Shown: positions 17,960-27,352, counted from the stretch's first letter. The stretch: 33,239 nt of DNA from Nitrospirales bacterium (GCA_021603905.1 BQIU01000046.1:1-33239); one strand, 5' to 3'. The notes: generated from the sequence alone by a model not told the origin. Translations and numbers: made by a program.

Positions 17960-18913
17960 CTAGACCGTTAAAAACGTTTCCTCAAATGCCTGGGACAACC
18001 GAACAATGGCTATCGGGACAGGATGACCACTAATCGGTGAAGGAGGACCAGCTGGATCGTTATTCACATCCACAATGTAAATACGCTGATCGGTTCGATC
18101 TCGAAGAACATCAATTTCTCCGTAATCAAGTCTCATATTTTTGCAAAATGCATTGATTTTCGCGACTTCTTCTTTAGTCAGGACATCTGAAACATTCGCC
18201 ATGACTGTTTTGGACAATGTATGTTTTCGATCCACAAGACGATCCTGAACGGGCCGATACTTTAAGTAGACAAAAGGAATCCTATTCTGAAATATTGGAA
18301 CGCGCATATCCTCAACTAAGCCATCTTCAACCTCATTATGAATCAATTTTTCATAGACAAAATTCTCCCTCAGATTCTCCATCGGGCAGTCAATGACTTC
18401 CCCCAAATGCAGTCCATTCCAGTCTGATTTCATAACACATTTCCCAGAAAATGTTCTTGGATCAACTGCTAGGGAATAGCCAAACACTTCTTCGAAAACT
18501 TTACTCACACGGGTTTTACTCACATCACGACAATGCATATTCAAAATCTGTATGTCAGGCCGATCCTGTGCAAGAGACTCCAAGATTGGTTCGGGTGGAA
18601 AAATCGGATTACCGGTACCAATGGTATTGTGCCATTGAATCGCGATCTCACATTGCTCTGAGGGATCTGTCGTGATGTGAAGTCCCAAGGAAAGAAAGAT
18701 CTGAGAAATAACAAAGAGAGACTGGGGTCTGTCTGGATAGCATAGAACTTTTTTTCGATCGTAAAAAATCCTAGAACATGCCTGAAGAAGCACTCGAATT
18801 TTTTGTGAAACTCTTTGGGCTGATGTTTGAGTCATCCGATGCTGATACACAGCCTGAACATATGAATACACTCGTTGCGCTCGACCCACTTGACTCGCAA
18901 TATATACTCGCAT
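17960..18913 (-). CDS. ATP-grasp-like protein of unknown substrate
   Basis: Up to 317 residues. The second half reads like an ATP-grasp fold: GKCVMKSDWNG at 157-167 as the ATP-binding lysine strand, FVYEKLI at 185-191 (hinge), EDMRVPIF at 201-208, LDYGEIDVLRDR at 262-273, and YIVDVNNDPAGPP at 279-291 in place of the Mg-binding E-x-N-x-x-P. The first 150 residues contain a pre-ATP-grasp-like part with PDRPQSLFVIS. ATP-grasp enzymes ligate a carboxylate to an amine or thiol, or phosphorylate a substrate; none is evident here. The start is uncertain: ATG 18913 or ATG 18832, which drops 27 basic residues. No close homologue is recognised by eye. Confidence 0.65.
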   Translation of the reverse strand: MRVYIASQVGRAQRVYSYVQAVYQHRMTQTSAQRVSQKIRVLLQACSRIFYDRKKVLCYPDRPQSLFVISQIFLSLGLHITTDPSEQCEIAIQWHNTIGTGNPIFPPEPILESLAQDRPDIQILNMHCRDVSKTRVSKVFEEVFGYSLAVDPRTFSGKCVMKSDWNGLHLGEVIDCPMENLRENFVYEKLIHNEVEDGLVEDMRVPIFQNRIPFVYLKYRPVQDRLVDRKHTLSKTVMANVSDVLTKEEVAKINAFCKNMRLDYGEIDVLRDRTDQRIYIVDVNNDPAGPPSPISGHPVPIAIVRLSQAFEETFLTV

Positions 18914-19023
18914 TGACGAAACATTGCCCCCAATCGTTCAAACCCCGAATGGTGAATACATCCGACATTGGGCTTTTGGATTTCCCTTTTCGTTGAACAC
19001 AATACGCATAACAAAACCAACTC

Positions 19024-21375
19024 CTACAGATGGGAAGGTGTGCGAAACTCGTTGCGTGGAAAGAGGTCACGATTGGGCTTCACCGTAGGATTGGGTGACG
19101 GTGATGGACCCTGAGCTGTTTTTAACATACTCGACATCTGCTGCGTGATTTCCTCGCCAAGGTACTTCTGCACGTGAGGAGCAGCCAGCCGGGCCAACCA
19201 TTGCTCCACCTCCAATGGAATCGGGTCATTACTACCAATAAGGGCAGTCGCATCGAAGCTCCAACCAAGAATGCGCCCCGGCTTGAGTTCAATAAAATAT
19301 GGAAAGACTGAGCGAAAAGCCTGAAGATTTCGTTCGCCCAACGCCCAACTCCGAACGAGTCCACCAGGCTTCAGTTTACTGGCGAGAAGCGTATAAAATT
19401 CTAGCGAATAAAGATTACCGCTATAGGCGCTCCATGGCCGAAGTACGTCAACTTCAATTAGGTCATATTGCTTGTCATCTAGCGCTAAGGCATTTCTTCC
19501 ATCAGCAAAAATGATATTGACACGAGAGTCTGCAAGAAAATCATGAAGTTTGGCTAACTTGGGGGAAGACTGTTCCGACGCCATTTGATCGATCAACACT
19601 TTCTCCATAGCGGCAATTTCATATACGGTTATGTTTGTCGTCACAGCTCTGCACCCCGCCGCCCAAGCTGTCGTCCCCGTCCCAAGTCCGATCGTGGCAA
19701 TTTCTTTTGGAGAGGGATGTATCAGCGCTGGACTTGCGCCATTCAGAGCAGAAATACCTCCATACGGCAAATAACTATGAGACTTACCATTAATTGTGAG
19801 GCGGTAAGCCTCGTCTTCTTTGGGACTGATCGCCACCACCCCAATCGCATCTTCCTTAATCAGTGCATTCATATCTGTCAGACCATGAAGCCGATGCCAT
19901 AACTGACTACCATTAGGCATCGCAAACAGAAGAAGTATTAATACCCCACCAGCTAGACTAAATACCCCTCGAGATCCATAAAACATTATTCCTAGGACAA
20001 CAAAGAGGAGCCCAACAGCTAGCAAGAACTTGAGTGATGCCGCCGTACCCAAGACGTTAATCAGGAGAAGCCCGGCAACCAGGCTGCCTAGGACATTTCC
20101 CACAATGTTGCCCGCTTGCAACAGACCAACTTTAAATCCACTACTCCGAGGATCATCCTGTACCGCACGCTGCAAAATGCCAAAACACAACCCCATCAGC
20201 AATGTCGGAATGCCATAGAGAAAAGCCGGCAATCCAATATACAAACCCACGATCCTTCGAAAATGCGTTCTAAACGCATCCGGACCAAGCGGCGTACCTT
20301 CGGCATCTAACCAATAGGTGATAAGCTTGTGATATACTGGCCAGTCTGGAGGAAAAAAAACAAGGAGCGAAACGGCCAAACCGGTATAAATCAAAAGACT
20401 ACATTGGAAAACCAGAAACATCTTCAAAGGCTGACGAATACGCAAAGCCAATGACCCACCCGCGAGACTACCAATTCCAAGACCAAGCAGAAAGATTGAC
20501 AGCACGGTTCCAAATGTAAACGCTGATGACTTCACAGCCACATCAATCAAACGAAACCAGACGATTTCCAAAGAAATGGCCACAAACCCACTCAACGTAT
20601 ACAACATCAGCCATAAGCCAAATGTATGACTCGCCTCAGATGCGATCCTTGTAGGATACGCATTATCCTTCTTGAAACCTTGATGAACTTGAGCAATTGG
20701 AACGACATAACTTCCAACGATAAGGGCAATAACACCCGCCAAAATATTACTGGCTGACCCAATGTTGATAGCGCCATCAATCCCAAACAATCGAATAAAG
20801 ACCCACGGGGTCAATAATGCCCCCAAGGCAGCACCAAGGACATTGATTCCATAAAGAAATCCAATCGTTTTCGAGGCGATTGCCGTATCAAAAACTGCCC
20901 CTCTCGTCATAAACGGCAGGGACATACCCATCATGATCGTTGGAAAAAGTAAAAGAAGGAAATGGACAACCCCAGCGCTCCACAGATTCGAAAAAAGATA
21001 GGGATACTGTTGATAGAGAAGATCATAAAACAAGTACGGACTGAACAGCGCAAATGCCCCAACACCCAACTCCAGAAACGCAAAGGCACGAAGTGCCGCA
21101 AGTTGTGAGCACTTCTTGCTGAGCACTCCCCCCCAATAACTTCCAATCCCTAGGCCGGACAGAAACGCCGCTACTACCATTGCAATCGAATACATGCCAA
21201 CACCACTATGAAGAACGAGAATACGCTGCCAGGCAACTTGATAAATCAGCGCAGACAGGCCGCTCATACAGAAAATGAGCCCGAGGAGGCCAAGGGTAAA
21301 GCCTTTAACCTCAAACCCAAACTCTCCAGTCAATTCTGTTGCTACTCGCCCTAAATCTTGTTGTGGCTTTTTCAT
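19024..21375 (-). CDS. Fused membrane/spermidine-synthase-like protein
   Basis: 783 residues. The N-terminal 480 residues hold about a dozen hydrophobic helices, MFS-like in pattern. The C-terminal 280 residues form a spermidine-synthase-like Rossmann domain with GLGTGTTAW at 563-571, YEIAAME near 585, FADGRNAL at 623-630 and YDLIEVDVLRPWSAYSGNLYS split across 637-657 (YDLIEVD, then RPWSAYSG, then NLYS). The family's usual D-x-x-DPxGP gate is replaced here by EVDVLRPWSAY. Such fusions are known; a role in polyamine synthesis is not proven for them. ATG start at 21375 with weak SD. It is a single gene with 748 bp of non-coding or decayed DNA upstream. Confidence 0.82.
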   Translation of the reverse strand: MKKPQQDLGRVATELTGEFGFEVKGFTLGLLGLIFCMSGLSALIYQVAWQRILVLHSGVGMYSIAMVVAAFLSGLGIGSYWGGVLSKKCSQLAALRAFAFLELGVGAFALFSPYLFYDLLYQQYPYLFSNLWSAGVVHFLLLLFPTIMMGMSLPFMTRGAVFDTAIASKTIGFLYGINVLGAALGALLTPWVFIRLFGIDGAINIGSASNILAGVIALIVGSYVVPIAQVHQGFKKDNAYPTRIASEASHTFGLWLMLYTLSGFVAISLEIVWFRLIDVAVKSSAFTFGTVLSIFLLGLGIGSLAGGSLALRIRQPLKMFLVFQCSLLIYTGLAVSLLVFFPPDWPVYHKLITYWLDAEGTPLGPDAFRTHFRRIVGLYIGLPAFLYGIPTLLMGLCFGILQRAVQDDPRSSGFKVGLLQAGNIVGNVLGSLVAGLLLINVLGTAASLKFLLAVGLLFVVLGIMFYGSRGVFSLAGGVLILLLFAMPNGSQLWHRLHGLTDMNALIKEDAIGVVAISPKEDEAYRLTINGKSHSYLPYGGISALNGASPALIHPSPKEIATIGLGTGTTAWAAGCRAVTTNITVYEIAAMEKVLIDQMASEQSSPKLAKLHDFLADSRVNIIFADGRNALALDDKQYDLIEVDVLRPWSAYSGNLYSLEFYTLLASKLKPGGLVRSWALGERNLQAFRSVFPYFIELKPGRILGWSFDATALIGSNDPIPLEVEQWLARLAAPHVQKYLGEEITQQMSSMLKTAQGPSPSPNPTVKPNRDLFPRNEFRTPSHL

Positions 21376-22123
21376 ATGCTCAAATAATGCGCCTAATTTT
21401 TATACTATGAGTAGTTACACTTGCTCCAATCATGCTTCTTAATGTACATACCCTAGCTATCGTTAATTAAGTCTTAGTTGAATTCATGGTTGAGGAAAAT
21501 TTACGGAACTGGTGGGGGAGTAAGTCCTAAAGTTCCAATGTGATGGTAAGCCACAAGGTTCTCATCTAACTCAATAGGATTGCAATAGTTCGCAAAAGCA
21601 CCCCCTGTATAGAATTTAATCCAAGCCCAACGAATCTCCAGTCTTCCTATTGAGTTAAGTATTGAATCAATTTATTACCGTTGCAAAGCTTTCAAGATCC
21701 GATCCTGAGATTGTCCAGGCACTTCATGTTTACTGAGTTGAGTCTCAGGTTAGGCCTTCTACCGAAATTTGCTTCCTACAATTCCTGTTATCAGATTTAT
21801 TGATCAGAATCTTTGGACAGACTTCCTCGTCTTTGTAGGACCTCAATCTAGCCGTTCCCTTCCTTAAGGCCTGCCATTTGCCTGCGTCCCTCCGTTGATA
21901 AACTCTTGATTAATTCTCGCGAGTACTTGGGAGAACCACTTCCGTATAATTCTGAACAAACCAAATATCAAAAAACTTCTTCGAGTGTCGTGTCATTTTC
22001 AAGATCATCGAACTTGCAAGAAAATATTTAGAGTATATCGTGTTCCCTGCAATCGAATACAACAAACATCATGACCTCACAAACGCACAAAACCTGCCCA
22101 TACCTTTTTTAGCCGCCGAAGAA
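21376..22123. other. 748-bp stretch without an intact gene
   Basis: Other than the possible remnant at 21501-21671, I find no gene, RNA, insertion-sequence ends or clear terminator. Short protein-like patches on the minus strand between about 21700 and 22060 are broken by stops. It may be the graveyard of a lost gene between the spermidine-synthase-like gene and the FkbM gene. Confidence 0.45.
21501..21671 (-). pseudogene. Possible C-terminal fragment of a lost gene
   Basis: On the minus strand a 56-codon frame with no start codon ends at TAA 21501-21503. It reads like real protein: it includes LEIRWAWIKFYTGGAF, then NYCNPIELDENL, VAYHHIGTLG and a TPPPVP end. It is cut by a stop at 21672-21674. 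Other frames further upstream have protein-like patches interrupted by stops, for example one ending in SQDRILKALQR just above 21672. This is consistent with a decayed gene whose C-terminus survives. The family is not recognised; chance cannot be excluded. Confidence 0.35.
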
Positions 22124-22960
22124 TTACATCGTACCCTTCACGGTATTTCCAACATTTTTTGCATACACAAGACAAAACCACATGGTTTTATCCGTCCATT
22201 GAAAAGGTGGCTTGGTCACCTGGCTCGTCTCTTCATCAAAATCATGAATCAAGTAACGAAATCCTTCGCGATCAAGTAGAGATAAGATTGCTCCCATCCG
22301 CTGTTCCACATTCGGCCAGCTATGGTATTCCAATACGAGTTCACGTACATTCCTCAACTTTCCACTTCGTACGACTTCCTCAAGCACAGGAAGTTCTTCT
22401 CCTTCTATATTCAACTTTAAGAAATCGACAGGTTCAGAAAGATATGTGGAAAGTTTTTCTAATCGTACCGTTATGGATCCGCTCCCGTCTCCTAGATAAC
22501 CTCCCGCACTTCCGTCAGCCTGAAATGTGCCTTCACCTTCTTGAGCTGATAATCCAGAGTTCACCAAGGTTACCCCATTCAATCCGTTTCTTGATACATT
22601 CCCTTCAAGCAACTCGTAAATTTTAGGGTCAGGTTCAAAACCAATGATCCTTGCCTCAGGATAGATCTTTTTAAAATAGAGAATGGACATACCAATATTG
22701 CTTCCACCATCGATAATCAACGGATCATTTCGCTGAGCGTCAAAGTGATAAATTTTATTTACAAATTCGTCTTTAAATTGAATATAAAAATTCGGACCGT
22801 CGGTGATACGAACGACATAATTGAGAAAGTCCACGGACTCTCCCCATGTTTTCTTTTCTACTTTCTTTCGAAATTTCTGCAAACTGACTTGCTGATAGTA
22901 TGGTTGAAGAGTTTTCTGTAATGTATTCGGAAGAAGCTTCGTCGCTAATTGTTTTATCAT
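22124..22960 (-). CDS. FkbM family SAM-dependent methyltransferase
   Basis: 278 residues. All FkbM hallmarks are present: LIIDGGSNIGMS at 81-92 (motif I), GFEPDP at 107-112, and FLKLNIEGEE at 180-189. Characterised members methylate hydroxyl groups of sugars or macrolides using SAM. An N-terminal basic stretch of about 40 residues precedes the fold; there is no membrane segment. ATG start at 22960 with AGGAG 11 nt upstream. It follows a GT2 gene by about 97 bp and probably modifies a sugar in the exported polysaccharide, or its end group (inference). Confidence 0.9.
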   Translation of the reverse strand: MIKQLATKLLPNTLQKTLQPYYQQVSLQKFRKKVEKKTWGESVDFLNYVVRITDGPNFYIQFKDEFVNKIYHFDAQRNDPLIIDGGSNIGMSILYFKKIYPEARIIGFEPDPKIYELLEGNVSRNGLNGVTLVNSGLSAQEGEGTFQADGSAGGYLGDGSGSITVRLEKLSTYLSEPVDFLKLNIEGEELPVLEEVVRSGKLRNVRELVLEYHSWPNVEQRMGAILSLLDREGFRYLIHDFDEETSQVTKPPFQWTDKTMWFCLVYAKNVGNTVKGTM

Positions 22961-23057
22961 GTCTTCACAATCTCCTGTTTCCTTTCACGGTAGGACACCC
23001 ACTCGACATAAGCCAGCAGACACGATGCCCAAAAACATCAACCGCCCAAGCACAGCA

Positions 23058-23978
23058 TTACACTTTAATATTTTGACCGGGCCAATACGGCTTACACGGA
23101 TTCGTCAATCTTCCTTGCACTTGCCCAACAAGCTCTCCTGCTTGCTGAGCAAAACGTCGAAGCCATGAATCTCGGCTCAAATGCGTGGACCAATGCACGC
23201 GGACTCCAGCTTTGATCGTACGGAATAATTGAACTATAGATCCTCGCAATGAAGGTGGGGCAAGCATGCCATGAACACGATAGCGTTTATAACACCAATA
23301 ATTGGAAGCAAACCTGTTTTTACTTCGATAATAGATGGAGCGTAATGACGGATTAACACGCGCTATGCGTATTTGAATCTCGGCCTCTGGAACATAATGC
23401 AGTGCAAACCCTTCCAATTGAATACGCCAAAAATAATCTGCATCATATGCATGTGGAAGACATTCATCGAATCCTCCGACGCGTTCATGGAGAGCTCGTC
23501 TTACACCAAAGTTCCCACTACCCCCTCCAGGCAGAAAACGCCCTGTATATAACCCATCTTTCCACGCTTCAGCTGAGGCTTGAGCTGTACGTGGATCATT
23601 AAACTTGTTGAACCGAAATTTCCCACAAACGATATCATGTACTTGAAGTGCTTCTCCCATAGAAGCTACCCACCCAATCTCGACCTCATCGTCCGCATCA
23701 CAAACAGCGAGATAATCCGACATCGCAGCATCCATCCCTCTATTGATCGCATACGATCCACCTTTCCTCGCCGATGCGTCAAGTATTTGAAAATGTGAGA
23801 AGACAACTGCATATTGCCGTGCTATTTCAACTGATTTGTCAGTTGAACCATTATCTACAATCACGAGTTCCCATGGGTGTTTCCACTGTTGGGCAGCAAG
23901 AGCATCAAGCTGTTGCGCAAGCGTCGCCTCTCCATTCAGGCACGGAATAATAACACTCAGCGCTAAATCATGTCCCAT
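23058..23978 (-). CDS. Glycosyltransferase family 2 (GT-A fold)
   Basis: About 306 residues from ATG 23978, giving MGHDLALSVIIPCLNGE. A TTG at 24014 is in frame but would add 12 atypical residues. GT-A motifs are VIVDNGSTDKS at 39-49 and CDADDE at 93-98 as the D-x-D. The acceptor region RGMDAAMSDYLAVCD and RVGGFDE are typical of GT2. The basic C-terminal region (RFAQQAGELVGQVQGR) has no clear helix. Sugar specificity is not visible. Confidence 0.9.
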   Translation of the reverse strand: MGHDLALSVIIPCLNGEATLAQQLDALAAQQWKHPWELVIVDNGSTDKSVEIARQYAVVFSHFQILDASARKGGSYAINRGMDAAMSDYLAVCDADDEVEIGWVASMGEALQVHDIVCGKFRFNKFNDPRTAQASAEAWKDGLYTGRFLPGGGSGNFGVRRALHERVGGFDECLPHAYDADYFWRIQLEGFALHYVPEAEIQIRIARVNPSLRSIYYRSKNRFASNYWCYKRYRVHGMLAPPSLRGSIVQLFRTIKAGVRVHWSTHLSRDSWLRRFAQQAGELVGQVQGRLTNPCKPYWPGQNIKV

Positions 23979-24460
23979 GTTGAGAAAACCATCACAGACT
24001 GGCAATATGGACAAGGTCAGTTATTTCAGCAACGACATTGAGAAGATTGAAAATTTCTATATAGTTCATTTGGGTTACATGGATGAATCACAAAATTGAC
24101 GAACTACCTTCATCTAGAACAATCGGCATGGCCGACCTGTCCAAAGACAATAAACAGCTTATACCCTACACAGTTGCATATGAAATCTCTAAGGCCACAG
24201 GACAAAACCCAATGATTTCTCAAACATACAAGCCAAGAACCTGTTCGGATGAATTTCAGGTCGTTCCATCAAAACCAAGGTCACCAGGCCCTAAACTAAA
24301 TAATCTGTGAAAGAGTTATGTTTGAAATTGTGTCTACCTGAGAACCGAAAAAAACGATTTCGTGGACTTTCAATTCTTTTACCTTCTTACACAGTGTCAG
24401 CATCACGTCGAAAATTGAAACCTTCAGTATCCATCTCGTTGGACATCAATCATGATGAGT
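23979..24460. other. About 480-bp stretch without a recognisable gene
   Basis: Between the two glycosyltransferase genes. Open frames of 60-75 codons occur on the plus strand, but none resembles a known protein or has a good ribosome binding site. No RNA, repeat or terminator structure was noticed. It probably holds the promoter of the GT2 gene on the minus strand. Confidence 0.4.
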
Positions 24461-25684
24461 TCACGCTTTACCGCCATACGCATCGTTGATCTTCAAGATC
24501 ACCTCCCGATATTCTTTCGCAAAATTTTCTCTTGTATAATTTTCCCTAGCAAACTTCCATGCGCGTCGTGACATTTCCTCTAGTTCATATTGAGACATTT
24601 GAGACACCTGTGTAATAACAGCCCGGACATGACTAATTGAACAATCCGTCAACGTTAGACCAAAATCCTGCACATCAACTCCTGATTCATAGCTTACAAT
24701 TGGAATTAACCCTGCATGCATACAGGTCTTGATTGAAGGGGCTCCACCTTCAGAACAACTCAAATGTATCATTGCAGCACACGCATTCGCGATCTCACGA
24801 AACTGCTGACTTTCGATGTCAACCCATCCAACAGCATGAATATTCGAAGTTTCGTAAAGTTCTTGATAATAAGCCGAAACAAAGTCCTTCTCCTGCTCAA
24901 TGGGAGCGCAGATCATCAAATGACACTCCGGCAGGGCGGTAAAGGCCTCTAACGCCAAATCAAGGCCTTTATGAACAAGCCCCCCACTACTAAACCACAG
25001 AAAGTATTTTTTACAGTGCTCCCAATTCTTTTGAGGTTGATCCATGAGTATGGCACACGGACTGGGCAACTTATAGATGGGTTTCTGTGCATAGGCAAAT
25101 GTATCGACAACAAAATCATTGCCTGTTGTCGTGGCACAATGAGCATGCTCAATCCCCAAATTTGGCATTTCAAACCTTCTAGCCTTTAAGGTCACTCCAC
25201 GTCTCTGTTGTAACTGCAATAAGCGAGTGGCTTCGGCTGCATTATGAAAGACAATATGAGCCGTATCGAGATGCATGATCTTTATGCAATCGGGATGAAG
25301 AAGTGGCGTAAGTCGCTCCATGTTGTTTCGAACATCCACAAAGATGGAATAAGATTTTGTTGGAACAAAATGATGATTCGTCCAATGAATCACATCGACT
25401 TCATAGCCAAGTTCAACAAAGGTGGCCACCATCTGAAATGATTGCCAGATATTCGTGTGTTTATTGGGGAATGATGCATCAGACTGAAGAAAAAACCCAC
25501 CAATAATATAGGAAAAGAGAACCTGTCCTCGCCTAGTACCTTCAGGGAAAAGAGTGACCACACGACATTCCGGCGAATGACGTCTGGCCTTTTCTTCCTG
25601 TACTTCACGGAAAAACCTCCTGGCTTTTCCCAGAAACACATAGGTCAGTGAATCCTGAAACGTTAAAAGGTCTTTTCTCTTCAT
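24461..25684 (-). CDS. Glycosyltransferase, GT4-like
   Basis: 407 residues. Likely GT-B: the donor domain has YFLWFSSGGLVHKGLDLALE (split as YFLWFSSGGL and VHKGLDLALE, near 228-247), CHLMICAP, and SCSEGGAPSIKTCMHAGLIPIV (as SCSEGGAPS, then KTCMHAGLIPIV), corresponding to the E-x7-E region. The N-terminal half is unusual: a 60-residue basic lead-in, then SYIIGGFFLQ and DVIHWTNHHF. ATG start at 25684, no strong SD. Divergent enough that family assignment rests mainly on the C-terminal half. Confidence 0.78.
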   Translation of the reverse strand: MKRKDLLTFQDSLTYVFLGKARRFFREVQEEKARRHSPECRVVTLFPEGTRRGQVLFSYIIGGFFLQSDASFPNKHTNIWQSFQMVATFVELGYEVDVIHWTNHHFVPTKSYSIFVDVRNNMERLTPLLHPDCIKIMHLDTAHIVFHNAAEATRLLQLQQRRGVTLKARRFEMPNLGIEHAHCATTTGNDFVVDTFAYAQKPIYKLPSPCAILMDQPQKNWEHCKKYFLWFSSGGLVHKGLDLALEAFTALPECHLMICAPIEQEKDFVSAYYQELYETSNIHAVGWVDIESQQFREIANACAAMIHLSCSEGGAPSIKTCMHAGLIPIVSYESGVDVQDFGLTLTDCSISHVRAVITQVSQMSQYELEEMSRRAWKFARENYTRENFAKEYREVILKINDAYGGKA

Positions 25685-25986
25685 GCGTACGATAGAAGAT
25701 GAGGTTGAGCCAAAATATTACCAGTTCAGACGTTCAGCACGCCCCACGCATTTACGTCATAAACGCTCATCGCGTCGATATTTCCCGGCGAGACAGCAAT
25801 GGCACAAAATATTCTATTGGAGATAAAAATCGGAAAGCTCCACACGCCCGACTTTCTCACATACTGCGACCAATCGCTTTCACTCTGCCGAGTCTTGCTA
25901 GGGGTTACCTCTCTGATCCACAATACTAAACAGAGATTCCTGTTGTTTGAAAAAACTTATTTTTCCTAGAGACTTCAGCGTCCATA
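25685..25986. other. 302-bp stretch without a recognisable gene
   Basis: Both strands are open for about 65-76 codons here, but neither frame resembles a known family and neither has a persuasive ribosome binding site. I treat it as intergenic. Confidence 0.4.
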
Positions 25987-26586
25987 CTATTTTGGTTTGC
26001 AGATAGCCATTTGCGTCCATTGATGTAAATTCGTGACCCGATGGTCAATAACATCGAAATGAGCAGAAAGGTATTTATAGAATTCACCAAAATTCCATTC
26101 TCGTTGATGCGCCTTATTGTTGGGTGGTCCCCAATACCCTCTCTGCCACGGCCTGTAAATAAGACTTCGATCTGGAGTTGAGAACACAAGATAGTGATAT
26201 GAAATTCGTTTGATAAACGCCAACAACTCATCTGGATCAACAAGGTGTTCAATGACATCAGAACAAATCACCACATCTGTAGTGATTGAGGGATTTGCCG
26301 TAAAGTCTGAAATTTGCCATTGTTTGTTCGGATATCTTTCTTGAAGCGCTTGGACATTGACTGGAAGCTCTAATCCAATCGTCTCGTAGTCGTCAAAGTA
26401 GGTCAGTAATTTGTAAGCTGAGCCACAGCCAATATCAACAATGGACCTCAAATTGTGCCGCTTCATTAACCCTAAGGCATGCAAATAGACTTCTAACTGC
26501 CATTCATCTTCAAGTGATAAATCATCATAGTGGACGTACTTGTTCCTCGATCTATACAAACCAGTAATGCCATACTGCTTATCCAT
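25987..26586 (-). CDS. Class I SAM-dependent methyltransferase
   Basis: 199 residues. Methyltransferase fold: SIVDIGCGSAYKL at 48-60 (motif I), IGLELP at about 70-75 with acidic end, DVVICSDVIEHL near 104-115, and LVFSTPDRSLIY near 133-144. The following GPPNNKAHQREWNFGEFYKYL is common in methyltransferases of polysaccharide clusters. ATG at 26586 with AGGTAGGG upstream. It lies only about 23 bp from the end of the NodB gene's frame in the direction of transcription, so it is probably co-transcribed with the deacetylase and exporter. Acceptor unknown. Confidence 0.85.
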   Translation of the reverse strand: MDKQYGITGLYRSRNKYVHYDDLSLEDEWQLEVYLHALGLMKRHNLRSIVDIGCGSAYKLLTYFDDYETIGLELPVNVQALQERYPNKQWQISDFTANPSITTDVVICSDVIEHLVDPDELLAFIKRISYHYLVFSTPDRSLIYRPWQRGYWGPPNNKAHQREWNFGEFYKYLSAHFDVIDHRVTNLHQWTQMAICKPK

Positions 26587-26609
26587 AAAAACCCTACCTC
26601 ATTGTTTAT

Positions 26610-27281
26610 TCAAGATGACGACCAATTGCAAACCGGCTTCCCAGCTCGTAACAGTTCAGGAACAGTAATGAACCGTATCTGTCTCTTTAATGTAGAAAGC
26701 GCTCGATCCAGTCCATTGAGCATTGGACCTCTGTCTTTATCCTGTTCTGGCACTTCATTTCCTGCATAAATCGCATCATGCAACAACATAATACAGCCCG
26801 GCTTCACGCGCTCGATCATTTTTTTTGTAATGTCTCCCGAATCCTGTCGAACCCAATCTTGAGTCGAGACATTCCATAAGATCATTTGGTAGCGAAACAA
26901 CCACGCATCGAAACGAATCTGAGCATTTTGGGCGCCAAACGGAGGGCGAAAAAGTCTTTGACAATAAGGCGCCGTGCCCTTAGCACCCTTCCTCAGTTGC
27001 TGCAACCGATGCAGGCGGGAAGGAGTTTTTGTCAGATTAGGGTGATTCCAAGAATGATTGCCAATGACATGCCCATCCTGCGCCACATCGTGGACAATCT
27101 CCGGAAACCGGCTTGCAGCCTCCCCCACCATAAAAAATGTTGCTTTTACGTCATGCTCGCGAAGGATACGCAAAACCCATGGCGTGTAAATCGGGTGTGG
27201 ACCATCGTCAAATGTCAACGCAGCCACTGATTCTTGCGTTTCAACATTGGTGATGGGATTGAACCCATTTGTCATAAACAT
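26610..27281 (-). CDS. NodB-type polysaccharide deacetylase
   Basis: About 223 residues from ATG 27281, with AAGGGG 9 nt upstream. NodB homology motifs: TFDDGP (Asp25, Asp26), HSWNHP (His76, His80) for metal binding, RPPFG near 112-116, and MLLHDA late in the protein, with the catalytic His. An upstream in-frame GTG at 27374 would overlap the Wzt gene end by 22 bp and adds no signal peptide. The protein seems cytosolic, which is unusual for this family and suggests it acts on intermediates before export (inference). Direct downstream neighbour of Wzt. Confidence 0.88.
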   Translation of the reverse strand: MFMTNGFNPITNVETQESVAALTFDDGPHPIYTPWVLRILREHDVKATFFMVGEAASRFPEIVHDVAQDGHVIGNHSWNHPNLTKTPSRLHRLQQLRKGAKGTAPYCQRLFRPPFGAQNAQIRFDAWLFRYQMILWNVSTQDWVRQDSGDITKKMIERVKPGCIMLLHDAIYAGNEVPEQDKDRGPMLNGLDRALSTLKRQIRFITVPELLRAGKPVCNWSSS

Positions 27282-27352
27282 TGGATCACACCCCTTCGGC
27301 CTATGAATTAAAAAAAACCTTGAACTCGGTTGAACGGACGAACATTTAAAGC

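Noticed and set aside
18771..19070. Minus- and plus-strand frames across the start of the ATP-grasp-like gene
   Set aside because: They overlap the ends of two better-supported genes and have no recognisable features.
21700..22060. Insertion-sequence remnant in the 748-bp gap
   Set aside because: Protein-like patches exist, but no terminal inverted repeats, target duplication or transposase motif could be seen.
24083..24489. Two plus-strand frames of 75 and 60 codons between glycosyltransferase genes
   Set aside because: No recognisable motif; the second runs into the antisense of the next gene. Treated as chance.
25699..25929. Open frames on both strands in the 302-bp gap
   Set aside because: Neither resembles a known protein and neither has a convincing ribosome binding site; frames of this length are expected by chance.
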